Below are positions 1 to 7,613 of a stretch of DNA of 64,000 nt, piece by piece. The stretch spans positions 62,001 to 126,000 of the forward strand of contig NZ_NWBU01000016.1 of the NCBI RefSeq assembly GCF_003050615.1, read 5' to 3'. How positions within the stretch are numbered: position 1 is the first letter of the stretch; each line of letters opens with the position of its first letter. This DNA comes from Sphingomonas oleivorans. GTDB taxonomy: Bacteria > Pseudomonadota > Alphaproteobacteria > Sphingomonadales > Sphingomonadaceae. The position numbers and the translations under genes were made by a program. The notes beneath the pieces were generated by a model. That model saw only the letters and a program-made list of their open reading frames with translations. It was not told the DNA's origin and did not search any database.

Positions 1-372
1 ACCGCCGCCGAGACGTTCGAGGCGGGCAATGGGGTGTGCCGCGATTTCGCCCATGTCTTCATCGCCGCGGCGCGCCTGATCGGCTTTCCGGCGCGCTATG
101 TCTCGGGCCATTTCTACCGCCCGGAAACGGAGGCTGCGGAATATAACAGCGCCCATGGCTGGGCGGAGGCCTATGTCGAGGATTATGGCTGGATCGCCTT
201 CGATCCCGCCAATGACATCTGCCCGCACGATGCCTATGTGCGCGTCGCGACCGGGCTCGACTATCGCGACGCCGCGCCCGTTTCCGGGCAGCGTGTCGGC
301 GGCGGGCATGAATTGCTGGAGATCGGCGTCCGCGTCGGCCTATCGCAGACGCAGATACAGACACAGAGCTGA
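1..372 (+). CDS. Transglutaminase-like protein, 5' end cut by window
   Basis: Only the last 123 residues are present; the gene begins upstream of the window. The visible part carries the whole papain-like triad of the bacterial transglutaminase-like family: Cys13 in GVCRDFAH, His52 in AHGWAEAYV and Asp68 in AFDPAND. Such proteins act as cysteine peptidases or amidases; no substrate can be named. It ends 12 bp before the proteasome-type protease gene on the same strand, a pairing common in proteobacteria, so the two are probably co-transcribed. The family is well supported, the function is not. Confidence 0.85.
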   Translation, partial: TAAETFEAGNGVCRDFAHVFIAAARLIGFPARYVSGHFYRPETEAAEYNSAHGWAEAYVEDYGWIAFDPANDICPHDAYVRVATGLDYRDAAPVSGQRVGGGHELLEIGVRVGLSQTQIQTQS

Positions 373-384
373 GGCCGGCGCGCC

Positions 385-1173
385 ATGACCTATTGTGTCG
401 GCATACTCGTCCGTGACGGGCTGATCATGGTCGCCGACACGCGCACCAATGCCGGCATCGACAATATCTCCGTCTATCGGAAGCTGCACATATTGGCGGA
501 GAGCGAGGATCGGCTGATCGTCTGCGCCAGCGCGGGCAATCTTTCGATCGCCCAATCGGTGCTGGGGCAGCTCGGCGAGGGGTTGCCGCCGCTCGAGGTG
601 GGTGATCCCCCGCGCCGGATGAGCGACGTGCCGACCATGTTCCGCGCGGCCCAATTGGTGGGAGAAGCGGTGATGGGCGTCGGGCGCGAGCTCGGCCCGG
701 CGCTCCATTCCGCCAATGTCGATGCCGGCATCGCCTTCCTGGTCGGCGGCAGGATCGGCAATAGTCCGCTGGCGCTCTATCTGGTCTATGAAGCGGGCAA
801 TTTCATCGAATGCCTGCCCGACTGCCCCTTCCTCCAGATCGGCGCGACTCAATATGGCAAGCCGATTCTCGATCGCGCGCTGCGTTATGACACGCCGCTC
901 GACGAGGCGATGAAGGTGGCGCTGATCTCCTTCGATTCGACGATCCGCTCGAACCTGTCGGTCGGGCTGCCGCTCGACCTGATCGCCATCCCGACGGACA
1001 GAAGCCGCCCCGTGATCCGTCGGCGGATCGAGACGGACGATATTTATTTCCGCGATCTTTCCGCGCGCTGGTCGATGCTGCTCCAGGAATCGCGCGCCAC
1101 CATCCCCGATCCTCCCTTCATGGCGGAACTCAGCACTCGAGCGGTGCCGACTATAACAGGGAATAAGGGCTGA
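385..1173 (+). CDS. Proteasome-type protease (Ntn-hydrolase family)
   Basis: A 262-residue protein of the predicted proteasome-type protease family (COG3484). Thr2 directly follows the initiator Met, as expected for an N-terminal nucleophile hydrolase, and the N-terminus TYCVGILVRDGLIMVADTRT resembles a proteasome beta-subunit, with the Asp18 region and Lys33 in YRKLH. No signal peptide, so cytosolic. The start has GAGG about 9 bases upstream. It follows the transglutaminase-like gene by 12 bp, probably in one operon. The peptidase activity of this family is inferred from fold; targets are unknown. Confidence 0.82.
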   Translation: MTYCVGILVRDGLIMVADTRTNAGIDNISVYRKLHILAESEDRLIVCASAGNLSIAQSVLGQLGEGLPPLEVGDPPRRMSDVPTMFRAAQLVGEAVMGVGRELGPALHSANVDAGIAFLVGGRIGNSPLALYLVYEAGNFIECLPDCPFLQIGATQYGKPILDRALRYDTPLDEAMKVALISFDSTIRSNLSVGLPLDLIAIPTDRSRPVIRRRIETDDIYFRDLSARWSMLLQESRATIPDPPFMAELSTRAVPTITGNKG

Positions 1174-1213
1174 TCCCGCTCCTCAGCGGCCAGCCTTCAG
1201 CCGCCAGCCCTTA
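1164..1213. terminator. Hairpin spanning two convergent stop codons
   Basis: TAAGGGCTG (1164-1172) and CAGCCCTTA (1205-1213) are a perfect 9-bp inverted repeat. The arms contain the stop codons of the proteasome-type protease (TGA) and of bpt (TAA on the minus strand). A smaller stem, CCGCT-CCTC-AGCGG, sits inside. There is no T-run, so bidirectional termination is inferred from position only. Confidence 0.4.
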
Positions 1214-2005
1214 GCGGAAAGTAGGGAATTTGGCGGAGCCCAGCGGTGGCGCTTCGACCGCCTCGTCGATCGCCGGATCGAAGCGGCGCCAGCCTCCCGG
1301 CCCGAGCCGCTCGATCGGCTTGAAGCGGACCTTATACTGCATCCGCGCCGATCCCTTCACCCAATAGCCGAGATAGACATAGGGCAGCTTCGCCGCGGCG
1401 GCGCGGACGATATGATCGACGATGATGAAGGTACCGAGCCCCGGACGTTTCGGATCGTTCGGCTCGAAGAAGCTGTAGACCATCGACAGCCCGTCGGACT
1501 GATGGTCGGTCAAGCAGGCGCCGACCAGCCGGCCCGGGCGGCCGTTCACCGAAGGCTCGCGATATTCGACGACATAGGTGTTGACCGGGGTCTGCTCGAC
1601 CATGTCGGCGAAATCCATCTCGTCCATGTCCGCCATGCCGCCACCGGGATGGCGTGCGGCGAGATAGCGGCGCAGCAGCGCGAACTGCTCCTCGGTGGTC
1701 CAGGGCTTGCAGGCGGTGACGACCAGATCGGAATGGCGGCGCAGCAGCTTGCGCTGGCTGGCGTTCGGCCGAAACTCCTGCGACAGGACGCGGACCGAGA
1801 CGCAGGCCTGACATTCGGAACAGCTCGGCCGATAGGCGACGCCCTGGCTGCGGCGAAAGCCGATTCGCCCCAATGCGTCGTTAAGCTCGCCCGCATGCGG
1901 GCCCGATAGCTCCGTGAAGACCTTCCGTTCCGTCTTGCCCGGCAGATAGGGGCATGGCGACGGAGTCGTCACGAAAAAGCGCGGGAATCTGAACTGCGCG
2001 GTCAC
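1211..2005 (-). CDS. bpt: Aspartate/glutamate leucyltransferase (Bpt)
   Basis: A 264-residue protein of the bacterial arginyl/leucyl-tRNA-protein transferase family, which adds Leu to N-terminal Asp or Glu of proteins and feeds them to the ClpS/ClpAP N-degron pathway. The N-terminus has the family pattern [18 protein letters not shown], followed by the cysteine pair [12 protein letters not shown] in the tRNA-transferase N-terminal domain. The C-terminal GNAT-like half contains [21 protein letters not shown]. Length is typical. The start codon is GTG with GGGA upstream. Convergent with the protease gene. Confidence 0.93.
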   Translation of the reverse strand: MTAQFRFPRFFVTTPSPCPYLPGKTERKVFTELSGPHAGELNDALGRIGFRRSQGVAYRPSCSECQACVSVRVLSQEFRPNASQRKLLRRHSDLVVTACKPWTTEEQFALLRRYLAARHPGGGMADMDEMDFADMVEQTPVNTYVVEYREPSVNGRPGRLVGACLTDHQSDGLSMVYSFFEPNDPKRPGLGTFIIVDHIVRAAAAKLPYVYLGYWVKGSARMQYKVRFKPIERLGPGGWRRFDPAIDEAVEAPPLGSAKFPTFR

Positions 2006-2103
2006 CGGCGATCCCGTCCTCTGCCCTACCCCCCAATCAGCCGATTATGGCTATAGCTGGGGAGTATGAAAAGGCCGTTCACCAAGAAATAGATGGTAAA
2101 AAC

Positions 2104-3351
2104 TCAGGCGAGTTCCACGGGTGTCACCTCATAGCCTTCCCGGCCCAGAGCCTCGACCAGCCGATCGAGATGCGCCCGGTCGCGGGTCTCGCATTCGATG
2201 TCGGTGATCAGCCCCTTGGCGGGCAGCGTGGTGAAGACGCGCTGATGATAGATTTCGATGATGTTGACCTGCTGCTCGTCGAACACGCGGGCAACGTTGA
2301 ACAGCGCGCCGGGGCGATCCTGCAGCCGGAGACGCAGCCGCGCGAGGCGGCCCGAGCGGGCGAGATCGCGCAGCAGCACATTGGCGAGCAGGCGCGTATC
2401 GATATTGCCGCCGCACAGGATTACGCCCACGGTGCGTCCCGCGAAGCGCTGCGGATGGGCGAGCAGCGCGGCAAGGCCGGCCGCGCCCGCGCCTTCCACG
2501 ACTGTCTTCTCGATCTGAAGCAGCAGCGCCAGCGCCTGTTCAAGATCGCGCTCGGCGACCAGAACGATATCGTCGACCAGCTCGCGCACGATCTCGGAGG
2601 TGAGCGCGCCCGGCTGCTTGACGGCGATGCCCTCGGCCAGCGTGTCGCCCTCGCAAGAGAGCGTCACGCCGTTGATCTTGGCATACATGGACGGATAAAG
2701 CTCCGCCTGGACGCCGACGACGCCGACCTCATGATCCTGCGCCTTGGCGACCACCAAGGAGCCCGAGATCAGCCCGCCGCCACCGATCGGCACGGCGAGC
2801 ATGTCGATCTCCGGCACATCTTCCAGCATTTCGAGCGCCACCGTGCCCTGCCCGGCGATGATATAGGGATCGTCGAAGGGATGGACGAAGGTGAGCCCTT
2901 CCTGCTCGGCGAGGATCATCGCATGGGCATGGGCATCGTCGAACCGCTCGCCAAACAGGATCACGCGCGCGCCATGCCCCTCCGTCTGCTGCACCTTCAC
3001 GGTGGGCGTGAGCTTGGGCATGACGATCGTCACAGGGATGCCGAGCCGCGCGCCATGATAGGCCAGGCCCTGCGCATGATTTCCGGCCGACGCCGCGATC
3101 ACGCCGCGCGCGCGCTCCGCCTCGCCCAGCTGGAGCAATTTGTTGAGCGCGCCGCGTTCCTTATAGGCGGCGGTGAACTGGAGATTTTCGAACTTCAGAT
3201 AGACGGTGGCGCCCGTCAGTTGCGACAGCGTCTTGCTGAGCAGCGTCGGCGTGCGCACGATCGATCCGGCAATGCGGCCATGCGCCGCACGCACATCTTC
3301 GATGGAAACAGGGACGCGCGATGCGCCGACGGATTTCTGCAAGGTTGCCAT
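2104..3351 (-). CDS. ilvA: Threonine ammonia-lyase with ACT domain
   Basis: A 415-residue PLP enzyme converting L-threonine to 2-oxobutanoate, the entry to isoleucine synthesis or threonine breakdown. The PLP lysine is Lys64 in AAYKERGALN, the substrate loop is SAGNHAQGL and the phosphate-binding glycines are GGGGLISG. One C-terminal ACT domain (about residues 335-415, RLRLQDRPGALFNVARVF) suggests allosteric control; this resembles the short, single-ACT type rather than long IlvA. The ATG at 3351 is chosen because GGAG lies 9 bases upstream; the longer open frame upstream overlaps the divergent oxidoreductase gene. Confidence 0.9.
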   Translation of the reverse strand: MATLQKSVGASRVPVSIEDVRAAHGRIAGSIVRTPTLLSKTLSQLTGATVYLKFENLQFTAAYKERGALNKLLQLGEAERARGVIAASAGNHAQGLAYHGARLGIPVTIVMPKLTPTVKVQQTEGHGARVILFGERFDDAHAHAMILAEQEGLTFVHPFDDPYIIAGQGTVALEMLEDVPEIDMLAVPIGGGGLISGSLVVAKAQDHEVGVVGVQAELYPSMYAKINGVTLSCEGDTLAEGIAVKQPGALTSEIVRELVDDIVLVAERDLEQALALLLQIEKTVVEGAGAAGLAALLAHPQRFAGRTVGVILCGGNIDTRLLANVLLRDLARSGRLARLRLRLQDRPGALFNVARVFDEQQVNIIEIYHQRVFTTLPAKGLITDIECETRDRAHLDRLVEALGREGYEVTPVELA

Positions 3352-3451
3352 GGTGGCGCCTCCGTAGCGGAAGGCACGCGTCTTTTGAACCCCGGCCTTG
3401 CCCCACCGAAGGGATGGCGCGGATCGCAATTCCTGCCTATGCGCTGTCGCC

Positions 3452-4318
3452 ATGGCAAAGGTCAGCTTTATCGGGCTCGGCGTCATGGGCGCCCCCATCG
3501 CGCGGCACCTGGCAGGGGCCGGTCATCACGTCACCGTCTACAACCGCACATCATCCAAGGCGGAAGCCTGGGTGGCGCAACATGGCGGGCGCTGGGCGGC
3601 TACGCCGGCCGAGGCCGCCAAAGATGCCGACGCCGTCCTTTCCTGCGTCGGCGCGGATGCCGATCTGGAGGCCGTGACGCTGGGCGCGGAGGGCGCCTTC
3701 GTGACGATGCGGCCGGGCGCGCTGTTCGTGGACCATACGACCGTTTCGGCGAAGATCGCCCGGCGACTGGCGGCGGAAGGCGAGGCACGCGGGCTGCTGG
3801 TGGTCGATGCGCCCGTTTCCGGCGGGCAGGCGGGCGCGGAGAATGGCAAGCTCTCGGTGATGTGCGGCGGCAGCGACGCGGCCGTCGCGACCGCCCGGCC
3901 GCTGATGGAGGCCTATTCGGCGCGCATCGTCCATATCGGCGGGGCCGGCGCGGGCCAGCAGGCCAAGATGGTGAACCAGATCGCCATTGCCGGCGTGCTC
4001 CAGGGCCTATCCGAAGCGCTGCGTTTCGCCCAGGCTTCGGAGCTCGATACGGACAAGGTGTTCGAGGCGGTCTCGGGCGGGGCGGCGGCGAGCTGGCAGA
4101 TGCTCAACCGCTGGCAGAGCATGGCCGAGGACAGTTTCGATTTCGGCTTCGCGGTCGACTGGATGCGCAAGGATCTCGGCCTTGCGCTGGAGGAAGCACG
4201 CAACAACGGCGCGCTGCTGCCGCTGACCGCGCTGGTCGATCAATTCTATGCCGAGGTGCAGCGGATGGGCGGCAGCCGGCAGGATACCTCCTCGCTCGTC
4301 CGGCGCCTGCCGCGATGA
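3452..4318 (+). CDS. NAD(P)-dependent beta-hydroxyacid dehydrogenase (HIBADH family)
   Basis: A 288-residue oxidoreductase of the 3-hydroxyisobutyrate dehydrogenase / tartronate semialdehyde reductase family. The Rossmann motif GLGVMGAPIARHL lies at residues 7-19, the substrate-binding signature DAPVSGGQAGAENGKLSVM near 120, and the catalytic lysine in QAKMVNQIA near 170. The substrate cannot be chosen between 3-hydroxyisobutyrate and similar beta-hydroxyacids. It diverges from ilvA across 100 bp, and its TGA overlaps the ATG of the next gene (ATGA), so the amidohydrolase is translationally coupled. Confidence 0.88.
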   Translation: MAKVSFIGLGVMGAPIARHLAGAGHHVTVYNRTSSKAEAWVAQHGGRWAATPAEAAKDADAVLSCVGADADLEAVTLGAEGAFVTMRPGALFVDHTTVSAKIARRLAAEGEARGLLVVDAPVSGGQAGAENGKLSVMCGGSDAAVATARPLMEAYSARIVHIGGAGAGQQAKMVNQIAIAGVLQGLSEALRFAQASELDTDKVFEAVSGGAAASWQMLNRWQSMAEDSFDFGFAVDWMRKDLGLALEEARNNGALLPLTALVDQFYAEVQRMGGSRQDTSSLVRRLPR

Positions 4319-5988
4319 AACGCCTCATTCGGTCCGTCTTCCAGCGGCAAACTCCGGCGGCGCTCGCCGCGCTGTTCCTGGCGACGCCTGCTCATGCCGA
4401 TGGGCTGATCGACAATGTCAACGGCTATACGCTCGATGCCAAGGGCCGGCTGGAACGCTTCAACGGCCTGCTGATCGACGGCAAGGGCAAGGTCGCGAAG
4501 CTGCTCGACCGGCGCGACAAGCGCCCCGAGAAGCTCGATTTCCGTCTCGACGGACAGGGTCGCACGCTGATCCCCGGCCTGATCGACGCGCATGGCCATG
4601 TGATGGCGCTGGGTTATCAGGCGCTCCAGCTCGACCTGTCCGATACCGGATCGCTCGCCCAGGCGCAGGAAAAGCTCGCCGCCTATGCCGCCGCCCGGCC
4701 TACGCCGGTCTGGATTCAGGGGGGCGGCTGGAATCAGGAAAAATGGAGCCTCGGCCGCTTCCCGACCGCCGCCGATATCGATGCGGTGGTGCGCGACCGC
4801 CCGGTCGTCCTCGCCCGTATCGACGGCCATGCGATCCTCGCCAACAGCGCGGCGATCGCTGCCGCCGGCATTACGGCCAAGACCCCCGACCCAGCCGGGG
4901 GACGGATCGAGCGCGACGCGAAGGGCAATCCGACGGGCGTGTTCGTCGATGCCGCGCAGGAGCTGATCCGCGCCGCCGTGCCCAAGCCGCTGCCCCGCGA
5001 GCGCGACGCCGCGCTTGCCAAGGCACAGGAGATATTGCTCGGCTACGGCATCACCGCGACCGCCGATATGGGCACCAGTGTGGACGATTGGAGCGTGATG
5101 CGCCGCATGGGCGATGCGGGCCGGCTGCGGCTGCGCATCCTCGCTTATGCGTTCGGGATCGATCCATTGCTGTCGATCGCGGGCACGGGGCCCACACCCT
5201 GGCTCTATGACGGCCATCTGCGCATGGTGGGCGTCAAGCTCTTCGCCGATGGCGCGCTCGGCTCGCGAGGCGCCTGGCTGAAACAGCCTTATGCCGATGC
5301 GACGGGGCAGAAGGGCCTGCAATTTCTGGACGACGCCAAGGTTCGCAACCTGATGAGCCGCGCCGCGATGGACGGGTTCCAGGTGGCGATCCATGCGATC
5401 GGGGATGCCGCCAATGCGCAGGCGCTGGCTGCGGTGGAAGAGCTTTCCGACACTTACAAGGGCGATCGCCGCTGGCGGATCGAACATGCCCAGATCGCCG
5501 ATCCGGCGGACCTGCCGCGCTTCGGCCGCAACGGCATCATCGCCTCGATGCAGCCCGTCCATCAGACATCCGACCGGTTGATGGCCGAGGCGCGGCTGGG
5601 CACGGACCGGCTGGCCGGCGCCTATGCCTGGAAATCGATGCTGAAGGCGGGGGCAAGGCTCGCCTTCGGATCCGACTATCCGGTGGAAAGCCCCGATCCC
5701 TTTGCCGGCCTCGCGACCGCGATCAGCCGCGAGGATGCGAACGGCCAGCCCATGGGCGGCTGGCATCCGGCGGAACGGCTGACGATCGAGGAAGCGCTCG
5801 CCGCCTTCACGCTGGGCGGCGCCTATGCGAGCTTTGCCGAGGATCGGCTGGGCACGCTCGAGCCCGGCCATGATGCGGATTTCATCCTGCTCGATCGCGA
5901 TCCCCTCGCCGCCGGTCCCGCCGAGATCCGCCAGACAAAGATATTGGAAACCTGGATCGGCGGCGCGCGCGCCTGGGTGAGGAAATAG
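4315..5988 (+). CDS. Exported amidohydrolase (YtcJ-like, amidohydrolase family 3)
   Basis: A 557-residue metal-dependent hydrolase. An N-terminal signal peptide (AALAALFLATPAHA) suggests a periplasmic location. The first metal site is DAHGHV near residue 95; further metal-ligand regions are IDGHAIL, QVAIHAIGDAAN, RIEHAQI and AFGSDYPVESPDPF. This fits family 3 amidohydrolases, which have many unresolved substrates (N-acyl amino acids, amides, carbamates). The ATG at 4315 overlaps the stop of the preceding dehydrogenase by 4 bp; the same frame is open far upstream, but that part is antisense to ilvA and not coding. Confidence 0.88.
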   Translation: MKRLIRSVFQRQTPAALAALFLATPAHADGLIDNVNGYTLDAKGRLERFNGLLIDGKGKVAKLLDRRDKRPEKLDFRLDGQGRTLIPGLIDAHGHVMALGYQALQLDLSDTGSLAQAQEKLAAYAAARPTPVWIQGGGWNQEKWSLGRFPTAADIDAVVRDRPVVLARIDGHAILANSAAIAAAGITAKTPDPAGGRIERDAKGNPTGVFVDAAQELIRAAVPKPLPRERDAALAKAQEILLGYGITATADMGTSVDDWSVMRRMGDAGRLRLRILAYAFGIDPLLSIAGTGPTPWLYDGHLRMVGVKLFADGALGSRGAWLKQPYADATGQKGLQFLDDAKVRNLMSRAAMDGFQVAIHAIGDAANAQALAAVEELSDTYKGDRRWRIEHAQIADPADLPRFGRNGIIASMQPVHQTSDRLMAEARLGTDRLAGAYAWKSMLKAGARLAFGSDYPVESPDPFAGLATAISREDANGQPMGGWHPAERLTIEEALAAFTLGGAYASFAEDRLGTLEPGHDADFILLDRDPLAAGPAEIRQTKILETWIGGARAWVRK

Positions 5989-6101
5989 GCGGACGATCGT
6001 CGCCGTCCCTTGCGGCGCGCGGGCCGGCATCCCATCACATAGGTTAGGAAGGATCGCGGCCGGGCGAACGCGCTGCCGAAGACGGGCGGATATAGAGAGG
6101 A

Positions 6102-6617
6102 ATGACGCAAGCCGGTCTCGAAGCCCTGTTCCTGGCCAATCGCGCCAGACTGCTTCGCTTCATCATCGCGCATGGGGGCGGCGATCAGGCGGAGGATTTG
6201 TTGCAGGAACTGTGGCTGCGCATCGCGGCGGCACAGCCCGGCCCGATCGCGCAGCCGCTATCCTATCTCTATCGCGCCGCGAACAATCTGATGCTCGATC
6301 GCTATCGTTCCGCCCAATATACGGCGCGGCGCGAACGCGACTGGAGCGACGCCAATGGCGCGACCGTGCCCGGCATTTCGGACGAACCCTCCGGCGAGCG
6401 CGCGATGATCGCCCGCGAGCAGCTTCGCATCGCGGAACAGAGGCTAGCGACGCTGGGCGCGCGCGCTGCCGCCATCTTTCGCCGCCATCGCATCGATGGC
6501 GCCAGCCAGCGCCAGATCGCGGCCGAAATGGGCGTGAGCCTCAGCACCGTGGAGAGCGATTTGCGCAAAAGCTATCGCGCGATGATCGATCTGCAGAAAG
6601 ATTTCGATGAGGCATAG
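6102..6617 (+). CDS. ECF RNA polymerase sigma factor, FecI type
   Basis: A 171-residue extracytoplasmic-function sigma factor. Region 2 contains DQAEDLLQELWLRI and the -10-recognition helix around PLSYLYRAANNLMLDRYRS; region 4 is the helix-turn-helix GASQRQIAAEMGVSLSTVESDLRK. It is followed by a FecR-like gene and an STN-domain TonB receptor, the standard cell-surface signalling trio in which receptor occupancy frees the sigma factor through FecR. It should activate the downstream receptor gene; the inducer is unknown. The purine stretch GAGAGGA lies very close to the ATG, so the exact start is a little uncertain. Confidence 0.9.
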   Translation: MTQAGLEALFLANRARLLRFIIAHGGGDQAEDLLQELWLRIAAAQPGPIAQPLSYLYRAANNLMLDRYRSAQYTARRERDWSDANGATVPGISDEPSGERAMIAREQLRIAEQRLATLGARAAAIFRRHRIDGASQRQIAAEMGVSLSTVESDLRKSYRAMIDLQKDFDEA

Positions 6618-6650
6618 CCAGCCTGGCTCCGTCCTGACAGTGGGAAGGTC

Positions 6651-7613
6651 ATGATGTCGCAGCCGCGGGACAATATCGAGGAACAGGCGCTGGATTGGCT
6701 GATCCGGCAGCGCGAACCCGCGTTCGACGAATGGGAGGCGTTTGCCGACTGGCTTGCGGCCGATCCCGAACATGCCGCCATCTATCATGCGATGGCCGCC
6801 GCCGACGAACGGAGCGCAGCGCTCTTCACCGCGCCCTCGCCTGCCCCCATCGTGCGACGGGCCGAGGCCATCACGCCACGCCGCCGGATCGGGCGGCGTT
6901 CCGCGATCGGGCTGGCGACGGCGGCGGCGCTGCTCGCCATCACGAGCTATGGCCTGCTGGGGCCCGGCTCCTCCCCCTATGCCGTCGAGACGCCACCCGG
7001 CGTGCATCGCACCGTGACGCTCGCGGACGGCACGCGGATCGAGATGAACGGCGGCACGCGGCTCAGGCTCGATCGCGAGGATAGCCGGCTTGCGCTGCTC
7101 GATCATGGCGAGGCGGCGTTCACCGTGACGCATGACGCAGACAACCCCTTCGTGGTGAAGACGGGCGACGCGACGCTCCGCGACGTCGGCACCATCTTCA
7201 ACGTCCTGCGCGAGGCAGGCGTGACGCAGGTGGCGGTGGCCGAAGGCGCCGTGCTCTACAATCCAGACGGAGAGGCCGTCAGGCTCGATGCCGGCAGGAC
7301 GCTGCGCGCAGTCGATGGGGAGGATCATGTCGTGCTGGGCTCCACCGCACCGGCCGACATGGCGGGCTGGCGGCAGGGGCGGCTCGTCTATGACGGTGCG
7401 CCGCTCGCATCGGTCGCATCCGATCTGTCGCGCAATCTGGGCTTACGCGTCGCCGCCTCGCCCGAGGTGGCGGCCCGGCCCTTTCGCGGGATCATCATGC
7501 TCGATCGCGATCGCGACCGCCTCCTCGCGCAGCTCGGTCCGCTGCTTGACGTGGATGTGAAGCGGGACCAGCAAGGCTGGACCTTGACCGCCCGGACCCG
7601 TGCGCAGCCCTGA
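6651..7613 (+). CDS. FecR-family anti-sigma regulator
   Basis: A 320-residue inner-membrane sigma regulator. The cytosolic N-terminal DUF4880-type segment has EEQALDWLIRQREPAFDEW and FADWLAADPEHAAIYHAM; one membrane helix follows (about residues 85-103, SAIGLATAAALLAITSYGL). The periplasmic FecR domain has the typical VETPPGVHRTVTLADGTRI and LLDHGEAAFTVTHDADNPF. It relays the signal from the receptor STN domain to the FecI-type sigma factor encoded upstream. GGGAAGG precedes tandem ATGs at 6651 and 6654. The end overlaps the GTG start of the receptor gene by 14 bp. Confidence 0.9.
   Translation: MMSQPRDNIEEQALDWLIRQREPAFDEWEAFADWLAADPEHAAIYHAMAAADERSAALFTAPSPAPIVRRAEAITPRRRIGRRSAIGLATAAALLAITSYGLLGPGSSPYAVETPPGVHRTVTLADGTRIEMNGGTRLRLDREDSRLALLDHGEAAFTVTHDADNPFVVKTGDATLRDVGTIFNVLREAGVTQVAVAEGAVLYNPDGEAVRLDAGRTLRAVDGEDHVVLGSTAPADMAGWRQGRLVYDGAPLASVASDLSRNLGLRVAASPEVAARPFRGIIMLDRDRDRLLAQLGPLLDVDVKRDQQGWTLTARTRAQP

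Noticed and set aside
2047-4314. Very long open frame in phase with the amidohydrolase, extending more than 700 codons upstream of it
   Set aside because: It runs antisense to ilvA and through another frame of the dehydrogenase. Its translation is rich in Arg, Gly and Ala without family motifs, and the true start at 4315 begins a signal peptide.
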